DNA of 64,000 bases from Seonamhaeicola sp. S2-3. GTDB taxonomy: Bacteria > Bacteroidota > Bacteroidia > Flavobacteriales > Flavobacteriaceae. The notes under the pieces were generated by a model. The model had not been told where the DNA came from and ran no database searches. It was given only the letters and a program-made list of their open reading frames with translations. The stretch covers positions 1-64,000 of the forward strand of contig NZ_CP019389.1 of assembly GCF_001971785.1 (NCBI RefSeq), given 5' to 3'. Shown piece by piece: positions 1-9,295 of the stretch. Both the position numbers and the translations under genes were made by a program. The first letter of the stretch is position 1. Every line of letters starts with the position of its first letter.

Positions 1-1
1 T

Positions 2-70
2 GCTTACTCCGTTACAGACGAAACGGGTTGGCAAAGTAGAACCTCAATAGATATTAAAATTGTAGAATAA
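2..70 (+). CDS. C-terminal end of an unidentified protein (5' partial)
   Basis: An open frame enters from the left edge and stops with TAA at 68-70, giving 22 residues (ending in DIKIVE). The pattern of a short polar run followed by alternating hydrophobic and charged residues resembles the last strand of an Ig- or cadherin-like surface domain, but this is too short to name. The body of the gene lies outside the window. The gap from 71 to 275 shows no gene; it contains a 7-bp hairpin at 250-266 (TCATCAA/TTGATGA). Confidence 0.55.
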   Translation, partial: AYSVTDETGWQSRTSIDIKIVE

Positions 71-275
71 ATAATCATACTTTATTAAACGTAAAGTTCT
101 AATGAATTAGAGTTAGTTATACCCTGCTTTTCTTTATTACTATTGGTATTTTTTAAACAAGCTCCTATTTTATATAATGAACTAGAGTAAACCATCAACA
201 AATAATTTTAAAAAAAGTCTTTAATTAAATACTAAAAATCATGGTAAACTCATCAAAACTTGATGATTTAAGGGG

Positions 276-1265
276 TTAAACTCTCTCAAATCTAAAAACA
301 CTATCTTCTTGTTTTACATGAAAAAATTTGCAGTTAGAATAATGCACAAACTCAAAGGTTTTATGATAATCAAACCCATAGCCTACTACTTTAAAAATAG
401 CATCTACATCAATATTTCCGTAAGGAGATAAGCGCCTAAATCTATATTGCAGCTCATGATTTGTTTGGTACAATTCAAACCAAGCTCCCGCGGCAATTCC
501 AGAAAGCCATTGTCCTTTTTTATGTACTTCATCAAAATGTTTTGGCTCTAAAGTTCCTACTAAATTTACTTTATGGTTTTTAAGTTTATCTAAAAAGCAA
601 CGAATATTTTCACTCATTTGCGACCCTGTAAACTCACTTATTTTACCAATTTCAGACACCTCATAAACATAATTTTCGGTATCTGCTAAAAGCACATTAC
701 CAACTGTACTTGGTGTAAACCATTTAGATTTTATAAGTCGTTTTTTAATCACTTCATCAGTAACCGAAGCTATTAAACTATCAGTTACAAAACGTGCACA
801 GTTACAAGCATCTTTAATAAATGCTGCATACCTTATAAAATGCTTTTCCTGCATTTTTGTAATGTGAGTTCTAGCTTTTTTATAATCAACAGCATTACAA
901 ACCGATGCGATTAACTTACCTTCACCATGGGTTAATTTTGGGTGTGTTGCTAAGAACACTAATATTTCATCAAGGTTTTTAATGATATTGTTTTCAATTT
1001 TGGCTTTTAATGGAAAATGCAGTTCGTTATCAGTTTGCCTTCCGCGTACTCTTCCTGTTGGTTCTGGAGTAATGTAGCGCCCAAAATCATGATACTCTAA
1101 AACACCTGTTTCTTTATCAATAAGTACTAATGCAGCATGACCTGCACGCAAATAGTTTTTCTTGCCAATACCTAAATATCTTAAAAAGGGAGAAAACCAT
1201 TCATCTGAAACCATAACGATAGTCTCAGGATATGCTAGGGTTAAAATGATTCCAGTATTATTCAT
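276..1265 (-). CDS. conserved hypothetical protein (possibly DUF6695 family)
   Basis: A 329-residue soluble protein without signal peptide or membrane segments. The N-terminus (MNNTGIILTLAYPETIV) is followed by a stretch with GHAALVLID and a Tyr/Phe-rich C-terminal half with several Cys residues around position 150. I do not recognise a catalytic motif. I recall similar proteins labelled DUF6695 in flavobacteria, but cannot verify that here. Its start overlaps the stop of the upstream NRDE-family gene by 8 bases, so the two are almost certainly cotranscribed and translationally coupled. Function unknown. Confidence 0.75.
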   Translation of the reverse strand: MNNTGIILTLAYPETIVMVSDEWFSPFLRYLGIGKKNYLRAGHAALVLIDKETGVLEYHDFGRYITPEPTGRVRGRQTDNELHFPLKAKIENNIIKNLDEILVFLATHPKLTHGEGKLIASVCNAVDYKKARTHITKMQEKHFIRYAAFIKDACNCARFVTDSLIASVTDEVIKKRLIKSKWFTPSTVGNVLLADTENYVYEVSEIGKISEFTGSQMSENIRCFLDKLKNHKVNLVGTLEPKHFDEVHKKGQWLSGIAAGAWFELYQTNHELQYRFRRLSPYGNIDVDAIFKVVGYGFDYHKTFEFVHYSNCKFFHVKQEDSVFRFERV

Positions 1266-1983
1266 TAACTATTTGTGGCAAACTAAAAGTTTTATTTATT
1301 TCTGTACCGCTTTGAAGGTTTTCATGAAACATAAAAACAGTATCAGTTTGTTTTTCTACTTGGGTGATGCTTGTTGTTTTTACAAAACCTCGATTCATTA
1401 AAACTCCATAATCAAGATTTTTGCCTCCGCCTTCTTTGTGGAATTTTATTAAAGAATAGGCATTTAAATTATTGTTTGCTTTAAAATCATAGAACCATTG
1501 TTGACGTTCAGCTTTCATCTTCTTATTGTATAATGTAGAAGAAGACCAAATTTTGGGTTCTAAAGGTAATTCAGAAATATGTTTTTTATTACCGTCCCAA
1601 ACAAGTTCTAGAAGCTTCAAATTATTATTCCAATCTAATATTACAATAGTAAACGGTTCTATATCATCTAGATTATAAGCTTCTATACAAGACAGAATAC
1701 AATCGGCAATCATAAAATCTTTTGCCACAATGCCTCTACTCTTTCGGTATTTTTGTTTTCGTTTATGAGTTTTAAAACCTCCATTCAACACACAAACCAA
1801 TCTGTTTTGTTCACTAACGCCTATCCATGTTCCTCCCGATAATTTATCTTTAGGAAAAAGAGTTTTCACACCTTCAATCTTATAAAAATCTGGCAATAAC
1901 GATATTCTACTAGGAGCTTCATCTCTATTAGATGTTAGAATAAAATCATTGTTAGATTTCGGAATAAAAGTTACGGTACACAT
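1258..1983 (-). CDS. NRDE (TANGO2-like) family protein
   Basis: A 241-residue protein beginning MCTVTFIP and carrying the hallmark TSNRDE motif at about residues 17-22. The Cys at position 2 could become an N-terminal nucleophile after Met removal, as proposed for Ntn-type members of this family. The conserved GGTWIGV segment follows at about residue 50. The cellular role of bacterial NRDE proteins is poorly defined; animal TANGO2 has been linked to heme or lipid handling. It is the first gene of a two-gene unit with the hypothetical gene that overlaps its stop codon, and is divergent from pruA across a 252-base gap. Confidence 0.85.
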   Translation of the reverse strand: MCTVTFIPKSNNDFILTSNRDEAPSRISLLPDFYKIEGVKTLFPKDKLSGGTWIGVSEQNRLVCVLNGGFKTHKRKQKYRKSRGIVAKDFMIADCILSCIEAYNLDDIEPFTIVILDWNNNLKLLELVWDGNKKHISELPLEPKIWSSSTLYNKKMKAERQQWFYDFKANNNLNAYSLIKFHKEGGGKNLDYGVLMNRGFVKTTSITQVEKQTDTVFMFHENLQSGTEINKTFSLPQIVNE

Positions 1984-2185
1984 GAATGAAGTAGTCTATA
2001 TACAAAGTACCAACTTACAAAAAATTCACAATTAGTAGGAAATCCTTTTTACATAATTATTTTAATCAATAAATTATTGCTAATCTTAATTATTCAAATT
2101 ATAAATTAAAACTAGATAACAAATAAATCGAAAAAATTAACGCTAATTTATAAGTTTAGCCAGTAATTAATAATTTTAATATTCT

Positions 2186-2193
2186 TAAATTTG
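2186..2193 (+). promoter_or_regulatory. candidate -7 promoter box for pruA
   Basis: TAAATTTG fits the Bacteroidota TAnnTTTG element and lies 42 bases before the pruA start codon. No convincing TTG -33 element is seen at the expected distance, so this is a motif match only. Confidence 0.4.
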
Positions 2194-2235
2194 TCACCTA
2201 TTCACTGAATATTTTTTAATAAAAACTCACTAATT

Positions 2236-3864
2236 ATGGGAAAAGGCTTTTTTAATGTACCTATTGCAGTTAACGAACCTGTAAAAAGTTATGCTCCAGG
2301 ATCTCCAGAAAGAGATGCTGTTTTACAAGCATATAAAAACATGTTTAACAGTAAAATAGAGGTACCTTTATATATAAACGGTAAAGATGTTAAAACTGGA
2401 AACACCAGAACCATGTCTCCACCACACGATCATAAACATGTAGTTGGAACTTATCATTTAGCAGAACAATCTCATATTGAAGAAGCAATAGCTACGGCTT
2501 TAGAAGCTAGAAAAACTTGGTCTCAAACTCCTTGGGAACAGCGTGCCGCTATATTTTTAAAAGCTGCAGAGTTAATTGCTGGACCATACCGAGCAAAAAT
2601 AAACGCTGCTACCATGATAGCACAATCTAAAACAATTCACCAAGCCGAAATTGATGCTGCTTGTGAGTTTGTAGATTTCTTGCGTTTTAATGTACAGTTT
2701 ATGACCGACATTTATGCAGAACAACCAGAAAGCACAAATGATGCATGGAACCGTGTTGAATATCGCCCTTTAGAAGGTTTTACTTATGCTGTAACACCAT
2801 TTAATTTTACAGCTATTGCTGGAAACCTACCATCTTGTATGGCTTTAATGGGGAATGTAGTTGTCTGGAAACCAAGCGATAGCCAAGTATATTCTGCAAA
2901 AGTAATCATGGATATTTTTGAAGAAGCTGGAGTACCTCCTGGGGTTATTAATGTAGTTTTTGGAGATCCTGTAATGATTACAAATACAGTTTTAGCAAGT
3001 CCTGATTTTTCAGGTTTACACTTTACAGGTTCTACATTCATTTTTAAAGAACTTTGGAAACAAATAGGAACAAATATTCACAATTATAAAACCTATCCTA
3101 GAATTGTTGGAGAAACTGGTGGTAAAGATTTTATTATAGCTCACAAATCGGCCAATGCCAAACAAGTAGCTACCGCTATTGCTCGTGGTGCCTTTGAGTT
3201 TCAAGGACAAAAATGTAGTGCCGCTTCTAGGGCTTACATTCCACAAAGCTTATGGGCAGACGTGAAAAAGTTTGTTATAGAAGATGTTAACTCTTTTAAA
3301 ATGGGTTCTCCAGAAGATATGAGCAACTTTATTACAGCGGTAATTCACGAAGGCTCTTTTGATAAACTAGTTAAATATATAGACCAAGCTAAAGCAGATA
3401 AAGATGCGGAAATTATTGTTGGTGGAAATTATGATAAAAGTAAAGGTTATTTTATTGAACCTACCGTAATTGTTACCACAAACCCAAAGTACGAAACTAT
3501 GTGTACTGAGTTATTTGGACCCGTAATTACTATTTATATTTATGAAGATGATGCTTACGCAGACACTTTAAAACTAGTAGATGAAACTAGTGAATATGCT
3601 CTAACTGGTGCTATTTTAGCTAAAGATAGATATGCTATTACAGAAGCTACGGAAGCTTTACAAAATAGTGCTGGTAATTTTTACATAAATGATAAACCTA
3701 CTGGTGCTGTTGTTGGCCAACAACCTTTTGGTGGTGCTAGAGCATCTGGTACAAATGATAAAGCAGGAAGCGCTCAAAACTTACTACGTTGGGTATCACC
3801 TAGATTAATAAAGGAAACCTTTGTAACGCCTACAGATTATCGTTATCCCTTTTTAGGAGAGTAA
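2236..3864 (+). CDS. pruA: L-glutamate gamma-semialdehyde dehydrogenase (1-pyrroline-5-carboxylate dehydrogenase)
   Basis: A 542-residue aldehyde dehydrogenase that oxidises glutamate semialdehyde (from proline) to glutamate with NAD+. The N-terminal substrate and NAD regions include VTPFNFTAIAGNLP and VVWKPSD. The Glu-containing VGETGGKDF and the nucleophile Cys in FQGQKCSAASRAY are intact, and the C-terminus has the PFGGARASGTNDK motif typical of the P5CDH subgroup. Length matches single-domain P5CDH enzymes of Bacteroidota, not the large bifunctional PutA. No proline dehydrogenase gene lies beside it. It is monocistronic, ending at a clear terminator. Confidence 0.95.
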   Translation: MGKGFFNVPIAVNEPVKSYAPGSPERDAVLQAYKNMFNSKIEVPLYINGKDVKTGNTRTMSPPHDHKHVVGTYHLAEQSHIEEAIATALEARKTWSQTPWEQRAAIFLKAAELIAGPYRAKINAATMIAQSKTIHQAEIDAACEFVDFLRFNVQFMTDIYAEQPESTNDAWNRVEYRPLEGFTYAVTPFNFTAIAGNLPSCMALMGNVVVWKPSDSQVYSAKVIMDIFEEAGVPPGVINVVFGDPVMITNTVLASPDFSGLHFTGSTFIFKELWKQIGTNIHNYKTYPRIVGETGGKDFIIAHKSANAKQVATAIARGAFEFQGQKCSAASRAYIPQSLWADVKKFVIEDVNSFKMGSPEDMSNFITAVIHEGSFDKLVKYIDQAKADKDAEIIVGGNYDKSKGYFIEPTVIVTTNPKYETMCTELFGPVITIYIYEDDAYADTLKLVDETSEYALTGAILAKDRYAITEATEALQNSAGNFYINDKPTGAVVGQQPFGGARASGTNDKAGSAQNLLRWVSPRLIKETFVTPTDYRYPFLGE

Positions 3865-3924
3865 TTAAATCTTTTATTGAGTTGTTATAAAATAAATTTA
3901 TAGTTTTTAATAACATTTAATTAT

Positions 3925-3954
3925 ACCAGAGAAGTTTCTTTCTCTGGTTTTTTT
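3925..3954 (+). terminator. intrinsic terminator of pruA
   Basis: Nine-bp stem ACCAGAGAA/TTCTCTGGT with a six-base loop, running directly into a T tract. It lies 60 bases after the pruA stop. Confidence 0.85.
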
Positions 3955-4029
3955 ATGTATTAAGTTAAGGACTTGCTAGATAAAATAGAGTCTTAACATA
4001 ATCATAGGTTGCATTTAATTTTTCTACTC

Positions 4030-4067
4030 ATAAAAATACCCCCAAATAGTGTTTAACTATTTGGGGG
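4030..4067 (-). terminator. intrinsic terminator of fabI
   Basis: A perfect 12-bp stem (CCCCCAAATAGT/ACTATTTGGGGG, 4039-4067) with a five-base loop. Read on the minus strand it is followed by TATTTTTA. It lies 41 bases past the fabI stop and faces the pruA terminator. Confidence 0.85.
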
Positions 4068-4107
4068 CACTTCATAAAAGGTGGCTTATAATACTATATT
4101 TTTAATA

Positions 4108-4926
4108 TTATTCTCCTTTCATAAAGGTTTCCATAACAGCATCACTTACACCCATGTTACTAAAACCACCATCGTTATAAAGGTTTTGTAGTGTAACACG
4201 TTTGGTTAAATCGCTAAATAATGTTACAGTATAATTTGCACAATCTAAAGCCGTTGCGTTACCAAGTGGCGACATTTTTTCGGCATAGGCAATAAACCCA
4301 TCAAAACCTTTTACACCACTACCTGCTGTTGTTGGTGTTGGCGATTGTGAAATGGTGTTTACACGCACTTTTTTATCGCGTCCAAAAAAGTAACCAAAGC
4401 TACGTGCAATACTTTCTAAATAGGCTTTATTATCGGCCATATCGTTATAATCTGGAAACACACGTTGTGCTGCCATATATGTTAAAGCTACAATACTTCC
4501 CCATTCATTCATAGCATCTGCTTTGTAAAGTGTTTGCATTACTTTATGGAATGACATAGCAGAAACATCGGTTCCTTTTTGGGTCCAACTATAATTTTGG
4601 TCTGTATAACTTCTTCCTTTTCTAACGTTTATAGACATTCCAATAGAGTGTAAAACAAAATCTATTTTTCCGCCTAAAATCTCCATAGATTTTTCAACTA
4701 AATTTTGCAAATCTTCTTCAGAAGTAGCATCGGCAGGAATAATTTGAGAACCTGTTTTTTCTGCAAGCTCATTTATTTGTCCCATTCTCATAGCTACTGG
4801 TGCATTAGTTAATACAAACTCACCACCTTCTTCATGAACACGTTCTGCTGTTTTCCAAGCAATAGAGTTAGAATCTAATGCTCCAAATATGATTCCCTTT
4901 TTTCCTTTTAATAAATTATGCGACAT
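4108..4926 (-). CDS. fabI: enoyl-[acyl-carrier-protein] reductase (NADH)
   Basis: A 272-residue short-chain dehydrogenase-like enzyme for the last reduction in each fatty-acid elongation cycle. The FabI-type cofactor segment (GALDSNSIAWKTAERVHEEG) is near residues 15-35. The catalytic pair follows the Y-x6-K spacing inside FPDYNDMADNKAYLES, and SPTPTTAGSGVKGFDGF forms the substrate-loop region. Length matches FabI. It is a single gene between its own candidate promoter at 4979-4986 and a strong terminator. Start is the only reasonable Met before the Rossmann strand. Confidence 0.95.
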   Translation of the reverse strand: MSHNLLKGKKGIIFGALDSNSIAWKTAERVHEEGGEFVLTNAPVAMRMGQINELAEKTGSQIIPADATSEEDLQNLVEKSMEILGGKIDFVLHSIGMSINVRKGRSYTDQNYSWTQKGTDVSAMSFHKVMQTLYKADAMNEWGSIVALTYMAAQRVFPDYNDMADNKAYLESIARSFGYFFGRDKKVRVNTISQSPTPTTAGSGVKGFDGFIAYAEKMSPLGNATALDCANYTVTLFSDLTKRVTLQNLYNDGGFSNMGVSDAVMETFMKGE

Positions 4927-4978
4927 ATCTTGGCTAGTTAATTTTAAATATTAATTCCTTTTTTGTTTAAATAGTGCT

Positions 4979-4986
4979 CAAAAATA
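4979..4986 (-). promoter_or_regulatory. candidate -7 promoter box for fabI
   Basis: On the minus strand this reads TATTTTTG, matching TAnnTTTG, about 50 bases ahead of the fabI start. No clear -33 TTG is visible. Confidence 0.4.
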
Positions 4987-5016
4987 CTAAACTTTAGCTT
5001 TAAACGCTTATTTTTT

Positions 5017-6669
5017 TTAATTGAGCAATTCTTTTGCATGCGCTATTGCTGAAGACGACATATCTGACCCTCCCAACATTTGTGCAATTTCTACAACACG
5101 CTCATCGTGATTAAGCTTTACAAGGTTGGTTTGAGTAACATTATTTACATCTTCTTTATATACTTTAAAGTGCGAATGCCCTTTGGCTGCTATTTGTGGT
5201 AAATGGGTTATAGAGAAAACTTGCATTGTTTTACTCATTTGTAGCATAATGTCGCCCATTTTATTTGAGATTTCTCCAGAAACACCTGTATCAATTTCAT
5301 CAAACATAATAGTTGGTAACTGAATATATTTAGATAAAATGGACTTTATTGCTAGCATTATTCTTGATAGTTCTCCTCCAGATGCAGCCTTTTTAAGTTC
5401 ATTAAAATTACCTCCTTTATTGGCTGAAAATAAAAATGACAACTCATCTTTTCCGTTAGAAAGGAAACTATCAGACAATGAAACATCAATATTAAACTGT
5501 GCGTTTGGCATACCTAAATCTGCCAAAATAGTTTCTAATTGTGTTTTTAAACTTGGTATAGCTTCTACCCTATTATTATGAATAGATTTGGCTATAGTAT
5601 TTAATTTTTCTGTTTTAATATTAATGTCTTGTTTCTTTTTAGCAATAGTATCATCTAGGTTTTCTGTTACAGCTACCTTTTCTTCTAACTGTTTTTTTAT
5701 AGCTATTAATTCTGAAATATTACCTGCTACGTGCTTTTGCAGTAAATCATTTAATGTTTTTAATTTAGCATCTACTACTTCAAGCCTATTGGGGTCTGCA
5801 TCTAAATTTTCTTGAAATGCATTTACTTCTGCAAAAACATCATCCATTTCAATTAAACTGCTATTTACCCTGTTAAAAACATCTTCGTATTTAGAAGACA
5901 TTCCTACTAACTTCTGAAAAGCATTTTTTAGGGCTGTTAATGTTGATAAAACGCCTATTTCTTCATCACTTAATAATTGATATGCTTCTGATAATTTTTC
6001 TTTAATTTCTTCAACATTATTGAGTGTTTCATATTCTTCTTCTAAAGCTTCTAGCTCTCCTTCTACCAAATTAGCATCTACAAGTTCTTTTAATAAAAAA
6101 GCATTGTAATCATGTTCTTTTATGGCTTCGGCCTGAAATACCAATAGCTCATTTAACTCTTTTTGAAGTTTTTTATAAGCTTTTAATTCTACTTGATATT
6201 TACTTAGTAAATCTTCATTTTTAGCTAGGGCATCAATAATTTGAAACTGAAACGTATCATTGGTAAGTTGTAGTGTTTGATGTTGTGAATGAACATCTAT
6301 TAACCGCTCTCCTAAAAGCTGCAAACTACTTAAATTTACAGGCGAATCATTAACAAAAGCTCTAGATTTACCTGATGGAAGTATTTCTCTCCTAATTATA
6401 GTTTGTGGTTCATAATCAAAATCTTCTGCTTTAAAAAGCGCTTGTAATTTATAGTTTTCAACATTAAAAACGGCTTCAATAATACATTTTTTTGACGCAT
6501 CTTTTAAACTACTTAAATCGGCACGTTTACCAAGAATTAACGACAATCCGCCTAATAAAATAGATTTTCCTGCCCCCGTTTCACCAGTAATTATTGAAAA
6601 ACCACTATTGAAATCTACCTGTAGATTATCAATTAAAGCATAATTTTTTATTGAAAGTGATGTTAGCAT
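5017..6669 (-). CDS. recN: DNA repair protein RecN (SMC-like ATPase)
   Basis: A 550-residue SMC-family ATPase acting in double-strand-break repair with RecA. Walker A GETGAGKS is at residues 29-36. A long coiled-coil middle of about 150-370 follows, then the ABC signature AASGGELSRIMLAIK and Walker B MFDEIDTGVSGE in the C-terminal half. Length is normal for RecN. It is the last gene of a minus-strand run bamD-rpoZ-coaBC-DUF4835-recN, starting 20 bases after the preceding stop, so probably expressed from that operon rather than from an SOS promoter of its own. Confidence 0.95.
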   Translation of the reverse strand: MLTSLSIKNYALIDNLQVDFNSGFSIITGETGAGKSILLGGLSLILGKRADLSSLKDASKKCIIEAVFNVENYKLQALFKAEDFDYEPQTIIRREILPSGKSRAFVNDSPVNLSSLQLLGERLIDVHSQHQTLQLTNDTFQFQIIDALAKNEDLLSKYQVELKAYKKLQKELNELLVFQAEAIKEHDYNAFLLKELVDANLVEGELEALEEEYETLNNVEEIKEKLSEAYQLLSDEEIGVLSTLTALKNAFQKLVGMSSKYEDVFNRVNSSLIEMDDVFAEVNAFQENLDADPNRLEVVDAKLKTLNDLLQKHVAGNISELIAIKKQLEEKVAVTENLDDTIAKKKQDINIKTEKLNTIAKSIHNNRVEAIPSLKTQLETILADLGMPNAQFNIDVSLSDSFLSNGKDELSFLFSANKGGNFNELKKAASGGELSRIMLAIKSILSKYIQLPTIMFDEIDTGVSGEISNKMGDIMLQMSKTMQVFSITHLPQIAAKGHSHFKVYKEDVNNVTQTNLVKLNHDERVVEIAQMLGGSDMSSSAIAHAKELLN

Positions 6670-6689
6670 AATTTTTTAAGTAAAAGTTT

Positions 6690-7577
6690 CTAATACTTAA
6701 TTGTTTGCCATTTACTACTGTGCATTGGCGCAACCTTTTGAAGCACTTCTTTTAAGCTAGCAATGTTTACATTTGGACCATCACTAAATATTTGTGCAAT
6801 CTCATCGGCCTTAGCATCAAAAAATGTACGTTGCAAAAAAGAATTTGGCCTTCTACTGTTCATTGCTTGAAATAACTTAATAGCTTCTGCAATTTTTTCT
6901 TTGCCTTCTTTAGGGTTTTCAGACATTATATCTAACCCTTGTCTGTGGTAGCTATTCATTACTTGTCTGTATTCTTTATAAGTAGCCGACATTACATTGT
7001 CTATTAATGTAAACCTGCTTTGTAAACCATCTTCTAGTTTCCACCCCTTAAAATTTCCTTGTTGCGAATAATTAGCAATAGTTTGAGCTTGTTTAAAATA
7101 AGGATCTCCTCCATTTTCGGCAAAAGAATCGGCATCTAAAGCCAAAATCATGTAGACATGAAAGGCTATAACAGACACCAAATTAGATTGAAATTGTGTT
7201 GGATTAAAATTTAAATTTTGATATTCTAAATATGTAAAATTAAAATCTTTATCATTAAAATTATACACTGGCGTATTATAGGACGACCCATACACTGGAC
7301 GAGACGATTGCACTTGTAAAGTTGCCTGAAAAGATTCACTACTATAATTATTTACAGTAATAACCATACTGCAATCTATACGCTCTTGAGGTAAAAACGT
7401 TTTATTTGTCCATTTTGTATTGTTAACAAACTCATTTAATTGTTTTTCTAAGGTTTTAAAAATTGAAAAATTTTCGTTCCCCGTTAATTCTGCATTAACT
7501 ACTACTTTACAATTTAGCTCTTGCGAAACTCCTGTAATAGCTATAAAAAAAGTTAAAACAATAATAATATTACGCAT
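6690..7577 (-). CDS. DUF4835 family protein, probably PorD of the type IX secretion system
   Basis: A 295-residue exported protein: the N-terminus MRNIIIVLTFFIAITGVSQE is a signal peptide. The early segment has a conserved ELNCKVVVNAE pattern and the mid-protein is rich in Asn, Phe and Tyr. This matches the DUF4835 family, which is found next to coaBC and recN across Bacteroidota and which I recall being associated with PorD of the T9SS; that link is recollection, not shown by sequence. Its start overlaps the coaBC stop by 8 bases, indicating coupling. Confidence 0.8.
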   Translation of the reverse strand: MRNIIIVLTFFIAITGVSQELNCKVVVNAELTGNENFSIFKTLEKQLNEFVNNTKWTNKTFLPQERIDCSMVITVNNYSSESFQATLQVQSSRPVYGSSYNTPVYNFNDKDFNFTYLEYQNLNFNPTQFQSNLVSVIAFHVYMILALDADSFAENGGDPYFKQAQTIANYSQQGNFKGWKLEDGLQSRFTLIDNVMSATYKEYRQVMNSYHRQGLDIMSENPKEGKEKIAEAIKLFQAMNSRRPNSFLQRTFFDAKADEIAQIFSDGPNVNIASLKEVLQKVAPMHSSKWQTIKY

Positions 7578-8781
7578 GAATTTGTTCTGTTATTTTGTTT
7601 AATAAATCTTTAGCTACCGCTGCCTTAGATTTTAAATTAAATTTAGTGATATTTTCGTTGTCATCAATAAAAGTAACTTTATTAGTATCTACTCTAAAAC
7701 CAGCTCCTTTATCGTTTAACGAATTTAAAACAATTAAATTTAAATTCTTTCCTTTTAATTTGGCTTTTGCATTTTCTAACTCATTGTTGGTTTCTAATGC
7801 AAAACCAACTAAGTACTGATGTTTTTTTATTTTTCCCAAAGAAGCTAAAATATCTTTAGTTTTTTCTAACTCTAAAGTTAACGTTGCATCCTTCTTTTTT
7901 ATTTTCTTAGATGCCACTTCTTTAGGTTTAAAATCGGCTACTGCAGCTGAAAGTATAGCAACATCTGACGTACTAAAATATTCATGTACTTTGGTATACA
8001 TATCTTCTGCTGTTGTAATTGGCACTACATTTATTAAACTATGTGAAACGCTTTCATTGGTTGGTCCGGTAATTAAAATAACTTGAGCTCCTAAATTGGC
8101 TGCAGCTCTTGCTATTTCAAACCCCATTTTACCGCTAGAATGATTTCCTATAAATCTAACAGGGTCTATAGGCTCATAAGTTGGACCCGCCGTAATTAAA
8201 ACGTTCTTACCTTTTAAAGGAAGTTTGTTTAGAATATCATTCTCTATAAAAGTTATAATATCCTCTGGTTCTGCCATTCTACCTTCTCCAACCAATCCAC
8301 TAGCCAATTCTCCACTAGTTGCAGGAATCATAATATTTCCAAAAGATTTTAATTTTTCAAATGAATTTTTAGTAGTTTGGTGTTTATACATATCTAAATC
8401 CATAGCAGGTGCAAAATACACCGGACATTTAGCTGACAAGTAAGTAGCTAATAATAAATTATCACAAACGCCATTTGCCATTTTAGATAGCGTATTTGCT
8501 GTTGCTGGTGCTACTATAAACAAGTCTGCCCAAAGCCCTAAATCTACATGACTATTCCACACGGCATTATCATCTTCTTCATTTGTAAAAGATGAATACA
8601 CTGGATTTTTTGATAGGGTGGATAAGGTTAATGGCGTTACAAACTCTTTTGAAGCGGGTGTCATGACAACTTTTACGTTAGCACCTGCTTTAACAAATAA
8701 CCTAACTAATGAAGCTGTTTTGTAAGCAGCTATACCTGCACTAACGCCTAATAGTATATTTTTACCGCTTAGTATACTCAT
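7570..8781 (-). CDS. coaBC: bifunctional phosphopantothenoylcysteine decarboxylase / phosphopantothenate-cysteine ligase
   Basis: A 403-residue fusion catalysing two consecutive steps of coenzyme A synthesis. The N-terminal CoaC flavoprotein domain (about 1-180) shows GVSAGIAAYK, the active-site His in WNSHVDLG, the APATANT flavin/substrate motif and PAMDLDMY. The C-terminal CoaB domain (about 185-400) begins GKNVLITAGPTYEPID and contains the nucleotide-binding region FIGNHSSGKMG. Length matches the family. A very long hairpin ending in nine T residues lies immediately before its ATG, suggesting regulated read-through from rpoZ. Confidence 0.95.
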   Translation of the reverse strand: MSILSGKNILLGVSAGIAAYKTASLVRLFVKAGANVKVVMTPASKEFVTPLTLSTLSKNPVYSSFTNEEDDNAVWNSHVDLGLWADLFIVAPATANTLSKMANGVCDNLLLATYLSAKCPVYFAPAMDLDMYKHQTTKNSFEKLKSFGNIMIPATSGELASGLVGEGRMAEPEDIITFIENDILNKLPLKGKNVLITAGPTYEPIDPVRFIGNHSSGKMGFEIARAAANLGAQVILITGPTNESVSHSLINVVPITTAEDMYTKVHEYFSTSDVAILSAAVADFKPKEVASKKIKKKDATLTLELEKTKDILASLGKIKKHQYLVGFALETNNELENAKAKLKGKNLNLIVLNSLNDKGAGFRVDTNKVTFIDDNENITKFNLKSKAAVAKDLLNKITEQIHA

Positions 8782-8790
8782 AAAAAAAAA

Positions 8791-8926
8791 TAGCTTTTCA
8801 GAATTTTAGTTTAACTTCCTTTTTCCTGATTTTTATCTGCAATTTTATAACCGTAACTTTTGTTATGTTCCAAAATTTGCGCTCTGAAAAAGAAAATTAA
8901 ATGTACTAAATTCTCCTGAAAAGCTA
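8791..8926 (-). other. 136-base hairpin with T9 tract abutting the coaBC start
   Basis: On the minus strand, TAGCTTTTCAG (8926-8916) pairs perfectly with CTGAAAAGCTA (8801-8791). Inside it AATTTAGT pairs with ACTAAAATT (one bulge), and then about 15 bp pair with two G-U wobbles. Nearer the tip GCAAATTTT/AAAATTGC and ATAAC/GTTAT can also pair. Nine T residues follow the outer stem and lead straight into the coaBC ATG, as in an intrinsic terminator. It fills the rpoZ-coaBC gap. Either an attenuator/leader or a palindromic mobile element is possible. Confidence 0.6.
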
Positions 8927-8954
8927 CTTGTTAAAGTATTTACTTTTTAAAAAA

Positions 8955-9284
8955 TTAATCTTGAGAATCTTCCTCAGTATTTCTGAAGTAAATTTTATCT
9001 GTTAACCATTCTTGAACGGCTAAGGCATGAGGTTTTGGTAATTTTTCATAAAATTTAGAAACCTCAATTTGCTCTTTATTTTCAAAGACTTCTTCAAGAC
9101 TATCATTGTAAGTAGCAAACTCCTCTAACTTATCAATAAGCTCTTTTTTAATCTCAGTGTTAATTTGTTCAGCTCTTCTTGCTATAATTGAAATAGACTC
9201 ATAGATGTTTCCTGTTGGCTCATCTATTTGATTTCTATCATAAGTTACTGTGTTAACAGGAGCATTGATTTTTTTTAAATCCAT
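8955..9284 (-). CDS. rpoZ: DNA-directed RNA polymerase subunit omega
   Basis: A 109-residue protein of the Bacteroidota RpoZ type. The NIYESISIIARRAEQIN segment at about 26-42 corresponds to the omega signature helix that contacts the beta' subunit. The C-terminal half (EWLTDKIYFR near 91-100) is the group-specific extension. It starts 11 bases after bamD and is followed on its 3' side by a 173-base gap holding the long hairpin. Confidence 0.88.
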   Translation of the reverse strand: MDLKKINAPVNTVTYDRNQIDEPTGNIYESISIIARRAEQINTEIKKELIDKLEEFATYNDSLEEVFENKEQIEVSKFYEKLPKPHALAVQEWLTDKIYFRNTEEDSQD

Positions 9285-9295
9285 TGTGATTATGT

